This document shows positions 1-7,554 of a stretch of 9,044 bases of DNA, piece after piece. The DNA comes from an uncultured Polaromonas sp. (GTDB taxonomy: Bacteria > Pseudomonadota > Gammaproteobacteria > Burkholderiales > Burkholderiaceae). The notes below the pieces were generated by a model. That model was not told the DNA's origin and made no database searches. It saw only the letters and a program-made list of their open reading frames with translations. The DNA lies in NCBI GenBank assembly GCA_946479075.1, contig CAMLDT010000145.1, positions 1-9,044 on the forward strand. The letters are read 5' to 3'. How positions within the stretch are numbered: the first letter of the stretch is position 1; each line of letters starts with the position of its first letter. The translations under genes were made by a program, and so were the position numbers.

Positions 1-1
1 A

Positions 2-1033
<1,032 letters not shown>

Positions 1034-1107
1034 GTTGCTTCAGGAGCTAAGTCAGCTCTAATCTGTCGAATGCCGGAAAAATCCCGATGCAGGCTGCCCG
1101 TATGAGC

Positions 1108-1614
1108 TCAGGATTCGGGCTCGTTACCGGGGTCTTCTTCGTATTCATAGATGATCCCGCATTTCAAACATCGATCAGTTCCGTAGTTCTCGTTGTACTG
1201 AAGTCCGCAGCTGCATCCGCATTGTGGGCAAAACTCTGAGTCATCCACATCGCCCCATTTCCATGAGCCGTAGTATTCGGGCACTCCGTCCTTGTCACGG
1301 GAGATGATCTCGAAGGTATTTTTTTCTGTAGAGATATACGCGGAAATTCCGTGTGACCGCAGCTCGTTAAGTACGTCTTCTGGCGGCAGGAGAAACCATT
1401 CGAGGTGAATATTTTGATCGATGTATCTCTCGTGAAGCTTGCGCTCTAGCTGTTTGTCATCATCGCTCTCAATCCAGCCCATTAGTTTCAACTCGTATGG
1501 ACTACCCGTTTTTAGGGCTCTTAACCGAATCTGTATATCTTTGCTGCGCCCAATTTTTACGCGCAACGAGCCGTGATCATCGTTTTCGTTCTCAGCAATG
1601 AAATAAACAGGCAT
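1108..1614 (-). CDS. GIY-YIG (T5orf172/MUG113-like) nuclease-family protein with C-terminal zinc ribbon
   Basis: A 168-residue protein. The N-terminal ~75 residues match the T5orf172/MUG113 branch of the GIY-YIG fold: VYFI (3-6, the GIY position), VKIGRS (19-24, the YIG position), arginines 30 and 32, an LExxLH-like helix (56-61) and EWF (72-74) with the candidate catalytic glutamate E72. The C-terminus has CPQC (129-132), further cysteines at 134 and 136, and CLKCG (149-153), which would form a zinc ribbon. The start is ATG at 1614, preceded by an AGGAA ribosome-binding site about 8 nt upstream. It lies 47 bp downstream of the Nudix-MBL gene on the same strand but is clearly AT-richer, suggesting later acquisition. 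GIY-YIG proteins cut or nick DNA, but many members of this branch have no known role. DNA cleavage here is inferred from the fold only. Confidence 0.82.
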   Translation of the reverse strand: MPVYFIAENENDDHGSLRVKIGRSKDIQIRLRALKTGSPYELKLMGWIESDDDKQLERKLHERYIDQNIHLEWFLLPPEDVLNELRSHGISAYISTEKNTFEIISRDKDGVPEYYGSWKWGDVDDSEFCPQCGCSCGLQYNENYGTDRCLKCGIIYEYEEDPGNEPES

Positions 1615-1661
1615 CTTGAAGTTTCCTGTGGGCGCGAGTCATGCATATAGGCATTGGGACC

Positions 1662-3311
1662 CTACAAGTTAAACAAACCCCGCGTCTGAATCCGCTCCAC
1701 ATGCGCCAGCAGCGAACGTTTGGCCACCGGCCAGATGCGCGGGTCCACGTCGTTGTAGGCGAGTTTCACCCAGTCGTCCATCGAGCCTTCAGGCTGGGCC
1801 TGCATCACGCCCAGAATTTTGGCCTCGCGTTTCAGGCGGTGTGCCTTGAGGTGCGCAATAGCGGTTTTTGCTTCGCCGATCACATAACCGTGCGCCGGCG
1901 CGATGAAGTCGATGCCGTGTTCGTCGCAGGCGGCGCTCAGCGCGTCCAGTGATTCCAGGTAGGCGTGCATGTTGCCATCGGGCGGGTCCACCACCGTGGT
2001 GCTGCCGTTGAGGATGTGGTCGCCGCTGAACAGGATGCCGTCCTCGACCAGCACCAGGCACAGGTGGTTGGCAGCATGGCCCGGGGTGTGGATCACCTTC
2101 AGGGTATGGGTCGTTTCGGGCTCCAGCCCTTGACTGGTAAGGGAAAGCAGCTCCCGATTTGATAGCGAGCGGTCAGGCGTGAACTGACTGGCAGCACGTG
2201 CGGTGGGCGCCGACGGCAGCCCCAGGATGGGGGGTGGCACGCTGCACATCGCCTGCAGTGGCTTGGCGCCGGGCGAATGATCGGCGTGCGAGTGGGTGCA
2301 GACAATCATGCGGATGCCGCCACCGGCGGCGCGCCACAGCCGTTCCAGATGATCCATGTCAGCCGGTCCCGGGTCGATTGCGATGTAGCCGGTGTTCGGG
2401 TCGCCGACCAGGTAGCTGTTGGTGCCGGGGCCGGTCATCACGCCGGGGTTGGGCGCGGTCAGGCGCATGACATTTTTCAGCAACGCCACCGGCTGTGCGG
2501 TCTGCCAGTCCAGCGTGTGCACCATCTGGCCGTCGGGGCTGGTCAGCGCGAGTTCGCCGTACGGCGCTTCATGCTCCATGTAGCGCGCTTCGGCGCCTTC
2601 GAGAAAGCCGGCGCGCGGGCAGGAGGTCCACAGCGGCTGTTCGGTCGCGCAGGCCTGCAGCACGGCATCGACCGTTGCAAAGGGCTTGAGCCTTTGCAGC
2701 GTGCGGATGGTCGGAAAGATGATGAAGAAGCCACCGGCCTCATGCCGTGCCAGCGCGTCAGCCGGCCGCACCCAGCAGGGTTCGAACTGCTCGGCTTCAT
2801 CGGCGACAGGCTCCTGGCCATCCGGCATTCGCGCCACCAGAAAGGGCACATCGAATCGGCGCGACAAATCGCGGTCGGTGATCCAGTGCGCCAGCACAAA
2901 CACATGGTCACCAGCCAGGGTCAGGCCGCGCTCGCGGCATTGCGCCGCAAACGGAGCCTTGCGATCCAAAGCTGCAATGTCGGCAGTCGTCGCGTAGCTG
3001 CCATCCGCATGACGGGCCAGCAGCACGCCGAGTTCTTCAAAACTTTCGCGGATGGCCGCAATCGCTTGCGTCAGGTGCAGATCGCTTTGCGTGGCGCGCC
3101 GCGTGGACTGCGCATGCGCCGCACTGTCGGCCGCATCGATGCCGCCGCCGGGAAACACATAGGCGCCTGGGGCGAAGCTGGCTGTCATCGAGCGGCGTGT
3201 CATCAGCACCTCGATGCCTTGCGGGCCATCGCGCAGCAGCAATACGGTGGCGGCGGGACGGGTGGGCGCGGGTTCGCGCTGCGGGTACAGGAGTTGGGAA
3301 GGTCGGACCAT
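1662..3311 (-). CDS. Nudix domain - metallo-beta-lactamase fold fusion hydrolase
   Basis: From ATG 3311 the protein has 549 residues. The N-terminal half is Nudix-like: GAYVFPGGG at 49-57 and the core REsfEELG at 88-95. The Nudix box is stretched, with about 30 residues between the GGG and RE parts, as in NUDT19/RP2-type (CoA-diphosphatase-like) enzymes. The C-terminal half is an MBL hydrolase of the LACTB2-like group. All expected metal ligands are visible: HSHADH (H340, H342, D344, H345), H412 in HTPGH, D431 in SGDH and H474 in AHG. The frame also allows ATG at 3359, but neither start has a strong Shine-Dalgarno. The 3311 start has CAGG just upstream and begins with MVRPSQLLYPQ, right before the conserved part, so I prefer it. 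It is probably a soluble enzyme. The substrate is unknown; cleavage of acyl-CoA or nucleotide-linked esters is only a guess from the two folds. Confidence 0.92.
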   Translation of the reverse strand: MVRPSQLLYPQREPAPTRPAATVLLLRDGPQGIEVLMTRRSMTASFAPGAYVFPGGGIDAADSAAHAQSTRRATQSDLHLTQAIAAIRESFEELGVLLARHADGSYATTADIAALDRKAPFAAQCRERGLTLAGDHVFVLAHWITDRDLSRRFDVPFLVARMPDGQEPVADEAEQFEPCWVRPADALARHEAGGFFIIFPTIRTLQRLKPFATVDAVLQACATEQPLWTSCPRAGFLEGAEARYMEHEAPYGELALTSPDGQMVHTLDWQTAQPVALLKNVMRLTAPNPGVMTGPGTNSYLVGDPNTGYIAIDPGPADMDHLERLWRAAGGGIRMIVCTHSHADHSPGAKPLQAMCSVPPPILGLPSAPTARAASQFTPDRSLSNRELLSLTSQGLEPETTHTLKVIHTPGHAANHLCLVLVEDGILFSGDHILNGSTTVVDPPDGNMHAYLESLDALSAACDEHGIDFIAPAHGYVIGEAKTAIAHLKAHRLKREAKILGVMQAQPEGSMDDWVKLAYNDVDPRIWPVAKRSLLAHVERIQTRGLFNL

Positions 3312-3353
3312 GGCCTGATTTTGCGCGAAACGCGTGATGCGCGTTCGAATCGA

Positions 3354-3363
3354 TAGCATGCTA
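3354..3363. promoter_or_regulatory. Perfect 10-bp palindrome in a divergent intergenic region
   Basis: TAGCATGCTA is fully self-complementary. It lies between the Nudix-MBL gene (minus) and the Bug gene (plus), about 76 bp before the Bug start codon. Outer arms ATAGC (3353-3357) and GCTAT (about 3374-3378) also form an inverted repeat. A regulator site is possible, but there is no binding-site consensus I recognise and no clear sigma-70 promoter next to it. Confidence 0.2.
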
Positions 3364-3438
3364 AGTGTTAACCGCTATGGTTTTCAGCAGGCGGGTTACC
3401 GATACTGGACTTCACTTTATTTGCAGGACAGCTTCACC

Positions 3439-4416
3439 ATGAAACACTGGATTTCCCGAACCGCCCTGGCCGTTACGGCCGCCACACTGTGCGCCACCTC
3501 CATGAGTGTGCTTGCTCAAACGTGGCCCACCAAGCAGCCGATCAAGTTTGTCGCGGTGTTCCCGCCCGGCGGATCGGTCGATCAGGTGGCCCGCATTCTG
3601 GCGGTGCCGCTCGCGCAGCAGCTGGGACAAAACATCATTGTTGAAAACAAGGGCGGCGCCTCCGGCTCCATCGGCACGGCCGCCGTGGCCGCAGCGCCAG
3701 CCGACGGCTACACCTTTGCCTTTGTGTTCGACACCCACGGCGTGAACCCCAGCCTGATTCCGGGCTTGCCATTCGATACCCGCAAGGACCTGACGCCCGT
3801 GACGCTGATCGGCACCTCGGCCATGGTGCTGGCGACCTTTTCCGGTTCGGAATACAAAACCTTCGCCGACGTGGTGGCAGCCGCCAAGGCCAAGAAAAAT
3901 GTCAACTATGGCAGCATCGGCTCAGGCAGCCTGGGCCACCTGGCGATGGCCCTGCTCAGCAAAAGCGGCAACATCGAGTGGCAGCACATTCCTTACAAGG
4001 GCGGTGGCCCGCTGATGACCGACGCCGTCGCCGGCCATGTGGCACTGTCGATCGGCTCTGTCTTCGTGACCAAGCCGCACATCGACAACGGTCGCCTGCG
4101 TCCGCTGGCCGTGACCACCAGCAAACGTTCCCCCGAGTTGCCCAATGTGCCCACGGTGGCCGAAAGCGGTTTTGCCGGTTTCGACGCCCCGGCCTGGTGG
4201 GCCATCCTCGCCCCGGCCAAAACACCGCCCGAGGTGATCAAGCGCATGAACGAAGAAGTGAACAAGGCGCTGAAAAACCCCGAGATCGCCAAAAAGCTCA
4301 GCGCCCAGGGCATCGAAATTGTCGGCGGTTCGTCCGACTCGGCGCGTGTCTTCATCGACAAGCAGATCGATACCTGGGCCAAGGTGGTGAAAGACAACGG
4401 GATCAAGGCGGATTGA
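3439..4416 (+). CDS. Bug/TctC-family periplasmic solute-binding protein
   Basis: A 325-residue extracytoplasmic binding protein of the tripartite tricarboxylate transporter (TctC/Bug) family, which captures small carboxylates and related solutes in the periplasm. The signal peptide is clear: MKHW start, hydrophobic core to about residue 22, cleavage expected after VLA (A26|Q27). Family hallmarks follow in order: WPTKQPIKFVAVFPPGGSVD after cleavage, GQNIIVENKGGASGSIGT, ADGYTFAF, YGSIGSGSLGHLA, IPYKGGGPLMTD, GRLRPLAVTT, PNVPTVAESG and WWAILAPAKTP. The frame opens further upstream at 3334, but ATG 3439 gives the signal peptide at the N-terminus and has GCAGGA about 10 nt before it. No TctA/TctB membrane genes lie nearby, which is common for the many orphan Bug proteins of Burkholderiales. 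The ligand cannot be predicted. Its last 81 bp recur downstream of the next gene. Confidence 0.95.
   Translation: MKHWISRTALAVTAATLCATSMSVLAQTWPTKQPIKFVAVFPPGGSVDQVARILAVPLAQQLGQNIIVENKGGASGSIGTAAVAAAPADGYTFAFVFDTHGVNPSLIPGLPFDTRKDLTPVTLIGTSAMVLATFSGSEYKTFADVVAAAKAKKNVNYGSIGSGSLGHLAMALLSKSGNIEWQHIPYKGGGPLMTDAVAGHVALSIGSVFVTKPHIDNGRLRPLAVTTSKRSPELPNVPTVAESGFAGFDAPAWWAILAPAKTPPEVIKRMNEEVNKALKNPEIAKKLSAQGIEIVGGSSDSARVFIDKQIDTWAKVVKDNGIKAD
4336..4416 (+). repeat. Direct repeat copy 1: 3' end of the Bug gene
   Basis: This 81-bp stretch encodes the last 26 residues of the Bug protein (from DSARVF to GIKAD) and its TGA stop. By hand alignment it matches 5762-5842 at about 75 of 81 positions, without gaps. 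The two copies flank the DUF4143 ATPase gene and are 1426 bp apart start to start. Confidence 0.85.
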
Positions 4417-4423
4417 TTGACCG

Positions 4424-4441
4424 AAGCGACTGCGGTCGCTT
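4424..4441 (+). terminator. Possible transcription terminator hairpin after the Bug gene
   Basis: AAGCGAC - TGCG - GTCGCTT forms a perfect 7-bp stem with a 4-nt loop, starting 7 nt after the Bug stop codon. The sequence after the stem (GTTGGGG) has only a poor T-run, so intrinsic termination would be weak; it may instead protect the mRNA 3' end. It separates the Bug transcript from the next gene's own promoter. Confidence 0.45.
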
Positions 4442-4458
4442 GTTGGGGATCCAAATAA

Positions 4459-4495
4459 CCTTGCAATTGTTCCAGATCATGGAATAATTGCAGGG
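4459..4495. promoter_or_regulatory. 37-bp inverted repeat overlapping the promoter of the DUF4143 ATPase (candidate operator)
   Basis: Left arm CCTTGCAATTGTTCCA (4459-4474) and right arm TGGAATAATTGCAGGG (4480-4495) are reverse complements at 14 of 16 positions around a 5-nt spacer (GATCA). The repeat ends at the base before the ATG at 4496. A sigma-70-like promoter lies inside it: TTGCAA (4461-4466), 16-nt spacer, AATAAT (4483-4488). A protein bound here would cover both -35 and -10. The expected transcription start falls at about 4495, so the mRNA would be leaderless or nearly so. Operator function and autoregulation are inferences. Confidence 0.6.
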
Positions 4496-5710
4496 ATGTT
4501 TGAACGCCAGATTCATCAGGTTCTGCAGCATTATCTGCAGGAATTTCCCGCGGTGGCCATTCTCGGTCCACGTCAGGCCGGCAAGACCACGCTTGCGCAT
4601 CAAATCGCAGGAAGTCCGGCCGTCACCGCTGGCGGGCCGCCTGCGCTTTACCTCGATCTTGAGGCGCCCGCCGACATCGCCCAACTCAGCGATCCGTCGG
4701 CATTTTTTGCGGCGCACGCGGATCGGCTGGTGGTGCTGGACGAGGTGCAGCGCCTGCCCGGCTTGTTTGCCGTGTTGCGAGGCGTGATTGACCAGCGCCG
4801 CCGGGCCGGCGCGCGCGGCGCCCAGTTCCTGCTGCTGGGCTCGGCCAGCATGGACTTGCTGGCGCAGTCGTCAGAAAGCCTGGCCGGCCGGCTGGCCTAT
4901 GTCGAACTCGGGCCTTTTGTTGTGACCGAGCTTCCCGCGCCCGAAGCAGCCGTCCCCGGCGCGCTGTGGTTGCGCGGCGGCTTTCCGGATTCCTACCTGG
5001 CGCGCAGTGACGCTGCCAGTCTGCGCTGGCGGCAGCAGTTCATCACGACCTACCTGGAGCGCGACATACCGCAGCTCGGTCCCCGCATTCCGGCGCAAAC
5101 CCTGCGCCGCCTCTGGACCATGCTGGCTTACGAACAGGCGCAAATGCTCAATGCCGCGCGCCTGGCGGCATCACTGGGCGTGAGCGGCCAGACCATTGCA
5201 CGTTACCTGGATCTGCTGTGCGACCTGCTGCTGGTCCGGCGGCTTGAACCCTGGGCGCGGCAGTCCAGCAAACGTCTCGTCAAGGCGCCCAAGGTGTTCG
5301 TGCGTGACAGTGGCGTGGTGCATGCGCTTCTGGGCCTGGGCAGCCAGGCTGAGTTGCTGGCGCATCCTGTCGTGGGCGGCAGCTGGGAAGGCTGGATCAT
5401 TGAAAACCTCCTGGCCTGTGTGCCACCCCAAACCCAGGCCAGCTACTACCGCACGGCCGTCGGTGCCGAGATAGACCTGCTGCTGGAACTGCCCGGCAAC
5501 AAGGTCTGGGCCGTGGAAATCAAGCGCTCCAGCGCTCCTACGGTGAGCAGGGGTTTCCACCTGGCATGCGATGACGTGGCAGCCACGCGCCGCATCGTGG
5601 TCAGCAGTGCCAATGCCACATTTCCCATGTCAGGGGGCATTGAGCATTTGCCGCTGTTGGTATTGATGCAGGAGTTGCTGGCTTTGCGTCAGGTGGACAG
5701 TTTGTCATGA
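4496..5710 (+). CDS. AAA+ ATPase with DUF4143 C-terminal domain
   Basis: A 404-residue protein of the widespread AAA_14 + DUF4143 family. Walker A is GPRQAGKTT (24-32), Walker B LVVLDEVQ (78-85) and sensor-1 LLLGSAS (112-118). A short winged-helix-like segment around 225-240 (ARLAASLGVSGQTIARYLDLL) precedes the C-terminal domain. That domain carries EID (325-327) and VEIKRSS (340-346), a D-x(13)-ExK arrangement (D327, E341, K343) like the restriction-endonuclease-like fold. Family function is not established; these genes are patchily distributed and probably mobile. The ATG at 4496 lies 7 nt after a -10-like element, and AGGG directly abuts it, too close to act as a normal Shine-Dalgarno. The gene has its own palindromic promoter and is bracketed by two copies of the Bug 3' end, which points to insertion at that site. 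GC is similar to the core genes, so the donor was probably a related high-GC species. Confidence 0.9.
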   Translation: MFERQIHQVLQHYLQEFPAVAILGPRQAGKTTLAHQIAGSPAVTAGGPPALYLDLEAPADIAQLSDPSAFFAAHADRLVVLDEVQRLPGLFAVLRGVIDQRRRAGARGAQFLLLGSASMDLLAQSSESLAGRLAYVELGPFVVTELPAPEAAVPGALWLRGGFPDSYLARSDAASLRWRQQFITTYLERDIPQLGPRIPAQTLRRLWTMLAYEQAQMLNAARLAASLGVSGQTIARYLDLLCDLLLVRRLEPWARQSSKRLVKAPKVFVRDSGVVHALLGLGSQAELLAHPVVGGSWEGWIIENLLACVPPQTQASYYRTAVGAEIDLLLELPGNKVWAVEIKRSSAPTVSRGFHLACDDVAATRRIVVSSANATFPMSGGIEHLPLLVLMQELLALRQVDSLS

Positions 5711-5734
5711 CGGGCTGGGTGTTGCCGGCAAGCT

Positions 5735-5842
5735 CAAGCCGTGACATCTGTTGGCACGTCAGACTCGGCGCGCGTGTTCATCGACAAGCAGATCGATACT
5801 TGGGCCAAGGTGGTGAAGGACAATGGGATCCAGGCGGATTGA
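5735..5842 (+). pseudogene. Remnant 3' end of a Bug-family gene
   Basis: In one frame this reads AVTSVGTSDSARVFIDKQ, then on to DNGIQAD and TGA. It clearly matches the C-terminus of the intact Bug protein upstream (VGGSSDSARVFIDKQ to DNGIKAD). No start codon context, signal peptide or other Bug motif lies in front of it, because the DUF4143 gene ends only 24 bp upstream. Similarity fades before 5762, so the 5' limit is approximate. Five of the six differences in the 81-bp core are silent and one changes K to Q. That pattern means the copy diverged while it was still part of a working gene, not after breaking. Confidence 0.8.
5762..5842 (+). repeat. Direct repeat copy 2: displaced Bug 3' end
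   Basis: Same orientation as copy 1 at 4336-4416, with 6 mismatches in 81 bp and no gaps. The match ends at the TGA stop codon, and the sequences diverge immediately after it (TTGACC against ATTCTT). The sharp right edge at a stop codon resembles the scar left when DNA enters at the 3' end of a gene and brings a replacement end. Confidence 0.85.
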
Positions 5843-5909
5843 ATTCTTGATATATAAAAGAAAGGGGTTCACACCTAAGCCGCTCTATCTGACCGCAGGA
5901 GAGTTTTAT

Positions 5910-5924
5910 CCGCAGTTTTTGCGG
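5910..5924. repeat. Small hairpin upstream of the HNH gene
   Basis: CCGCA - GTTTT - TGCGG is a 5-bp perfect stem with a 5-nt loop, 44 bp before the HNH start codon. It sits in the otherwise featureless 126-bp stretch between the Bug remnant and the HNH gene. Too short to assign a role; an AT-rich TATATAAA run lies at 5851-5858, but no matching -35 element was found. Confidence 0.25.
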
Positions 5925-5968
5925 GAGAAACGAGAGTTGAGCCTTACACATAACCGAGGGGCGGAAAT

Positions 5969-6673
5969 ATGCCACGTATCGCTGAAGACATTCACGTCGT
6001 TGAGAAAGATGAGAGAAAGCAGGTTCTCAGGTGCGTAAGCCGTGATCGGCGCGAGTGGGAAACAGGATACTGGGTCATTGGTCCAAATACTGCTGAATCG
6101 ATTGTTGGTGGAATGGTCTACGTGCATCGCGGCCAGAATCTACCCTCTCACAAGGGCGGCACGATCATTGACATTTACCACGAGGCAGGTACCGACAAGA
6201 AGCGGAAAGTCATTAGATTTTTGGCATCACCCCTGGGTGAGGGTAAAGTTACCGCGAAACAAGGTTGGGGCAATGAACGAAAAGTGATCTGGCGCCATGT
6301 CCCAGCACAAAAGGTCACAACGAAGAACGACGATGATGAGTCTGCGTTTCCCGAGGGTGTGAAGAAGTTCAAGCTTCACCACGCGAGAGAGCGTGACTCA
6401 GCGCTCACTCGCAGGGCCAAACGGTTGCGCTTATTGAAGACTGGCAAGCTCGAGTGCGAGGTATGCCGGTTCGACTTTGCGCACAGGTTCGGAGCTCATG
6501 GTGAAGGTTTCATTGAGGCGCACCACAAGATCCCCGTTTCAAAACTCGATGGCAAGACGAAGACCAGAGTTTCCGACCTCGCGCTCGTTTGTTCTAACTG
6601 CCATCGGATGCTTCACCGAGGAAAGCCGCTTCCTACTGTTGCTACGTTGGCGGTGATTCGACGTAGCGCCTAA
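5969..6673 (+). CDS. HNH endonuclease (McrA-like) with an uncharacterised N-terminal domain
   Basis: A 234-residue protein. The C-terminal third is a typical zinc-bound HNH nuclease: RERDSALTRRAK lead-in helix, CEVC (163-166), GFIEAHHKIPVSKL (catalytic HH at 185-186) and LVCSNCHRMLH (C208, C211, H212, H216). This spacing is that of the 5-methylcytosine-specific McrA-like HNH proteins. The N-terminal ~110 residues are not a domain I can name. The segment GYWVIGPNTAESIVGGMVYVH and SHKGGTIIDIY, followed by basic residues, has the look of a small beta-barrel such as PUA/EVE/ASCH modified-base readers, but this is only a resemblance. ATG 5969 is preceded by GAGGGGCGG at suitable distance. Composition is more AT-rich than the core genes. 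A role in cutting foreign or modified DNA is inferred. Confidence 0.88.
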   Translation: MPRIAEDIHVVEKDERKQVLRCVSRDRREWETGYWVIGPNTAESIVGGMVYVHRGQNLPSHKGGTIIDIYHEAGTDKKRKVIRFLASPLGEGKVTAKQGWGNERKVIWRHVPAQKVTTKNDDDESAFPEGVKKFKLHHARERDSALTRRAKRLRLLKTGKLECEVCRFDFAHRFGAHGEGFIEAHHKIPVSKLDGKTKTRVSDLALVCSNCHRMLHRGKPLPTVATLAVIRRSA

Positions 6674-6729
6674 TCCTTCAAGCGGACCGCCTCCGGTGGC
6701 GCTGATTTGAATCCCTAGACTTTTCAAAT

Positions 6730-7554
6730 ATGACGACTGTCGCCTGCTGGTTCAATAGGGAGTCTTCGCACACGTCAATTTGGGTCTGTGGAGACAGCAG
6801 AGTATCAGCATCTAACTCAACGACACTGATCGAATCCAGCCCCAAGATTTTTGCATTGCCGATTCGTTGCTTTGCGGCAGGCCGTGACGGCTTCTTCAAT
6901 CTGCCGATTTTTAACGGGACTATCGGCGTTGCATACGCCGGCAATTCGCTTGTTGGACTAACACTTAACTCGGCGTTGGCCACTTGCCTTGCTCATCTGA
7001 TCTCCCTCGGCGGCCCACCTGTGTTCGACGACATCGCAAAATTCGCCCTCGAAATGTTGCATATGTACGTTAAGGAGCTTGGCGTTACTGCGGGAGACCG
7101 AGCACTATGCGAGGTCGCAATAGTCGGCTATTGCCCGTCGGAAAAACAGCAAAAGATTTATCATCTTTCGCCTGTCAATGAGCCGGGCGAACTCAAATAC
7201 CGATTGACAGTTCATGGTGAAAACCAAGTAGATGATTTTTTCTTGCTCTTGGGGACTGACAAAGAGCGCATAGCAAGGAACATTGACGAGTTTCGCCAAC
7301 AGCGAAGTAAGGACATCTCTTGGTGGAGAGCTCCAAAGACCGTGATTTCCGCTGAAGTAAAAGATCCAGGGAATCCCACAATAGGTGGATACCTTCAATT
7401 AGGCATTGGCAATGTGATGGGCTTTCAAGTCTATTCAGTTTGCCAGCCCTACGGCGTAGGGGCCGCTGCCTACCTGAGCTATCTGGGTCTCAATGTATCG
7501 TCGAACTTTGGGCAGATCGGTTTGTGCAAAATTGGAATGCCCGGAATGATATGA
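6730..7554 (+). CDS. Proteasome/HslV-like Ntn hydrolase family protein
   Basis: A 274-residue protein whose first ~75 residues follow the pattern of proteasome beta and HslV subunits. It starts Met-Thr-Thr-Val, so removal of Met would expose Thr1 directly, as in HslV. In that numbering CGDSRVS supplies the Asp (D21; D17 in HslV) and SSPKIFAL the Lys (K38; K33 in HslV). GTIGVAYAGNS fits the oxyanion/substrate loop (AGFAGG in HslV). VAIVGY and a hydrophobic strand pattern follow. The remaining ~100 residues, including GGYLQLGIGNVMGFQVYS, resemble no domain I can name and make it longer than HslV (about 175 residues). No HslU-type unfoldase is in the window. ATG 6730 has no good Shine-Dalgarno, but moving the start would lose the N-terminal Thr. 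It sits 56 bp after the HNH gene on the same strand, with a similarly AT-rich composition. Peptidase activity is inferred. Confidence 0.72.
   Translation: MTTVACWFNRESSHTSIWVCGDSRVSASNSTTLIESSPKIFALPIRCFAAGRDGFFNLPIFNGTIGVAYAGNSLVGLTLNSALATCLAHLISLGGPPVFDDIAKFALEMLHMYVKELGVTAGDRALCEVAIVGYCPSEKQQKIYHLSPVNEPGELKYRLTVHGENQVDDFFLLLGTDKERIARNIDEFRQQRSKDISWWRAPKTVISAEVKDPGNPTIGGYLQLGIGNVMGFQVYSVCQPYGVGAAAYLSYLGLNVSSNFGQIGLCKIGMPGMI

Noticed and set aside
1044..1058. GAGCT-AAGTC-AGCTC hairpin after the ABC ATPase gene, as a terminator
   Set aside because: Only a 5-bp stem and no T-run follows. It could fold, but intrinsic termination is not supported.
2277..3356. Long open frame on the plus strand opposite the Nudix-MBL gene (359 codons)
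   Set aside because: It is antisense to a gene with clear catalytic motifs. Its translation has no recognisable motif and is rich in residues expected from high-GC codon shadows.
3993..4571. Minus-strand open frame spanning the Bug 3' end and the ATPase promoter
   Set aside because: Overlaps two well-supported plus-strand genes and shows no family motifs.
4496..5710. DUF4143 ATPase as an insertion-sequence helper (IstB-like)
   Set aside because: The Walker motifs sit in an AAA_14/DUF4143 context with a C-terminal ExK domain. There is no transposase partner, and the flanking repeats are Bug gene copies, not terminal inverted repeats.
5823..6038. 71-codon open frame running from the Bug remnant into the HNH gene
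   Set aside because: It starts inside the Bug remnant in another frame, overlaps the HNH start and resembles nothing known. The HNH start has its own ribosome-binding site.
6682..6704. GC-rich imperfect hairpin between the HNH and Ntn-hydrolase genes
   Set aside because: The stem is interrupted by an internal loop and lacks a T-tract, so it is not convincing as a terminator or attenuator.
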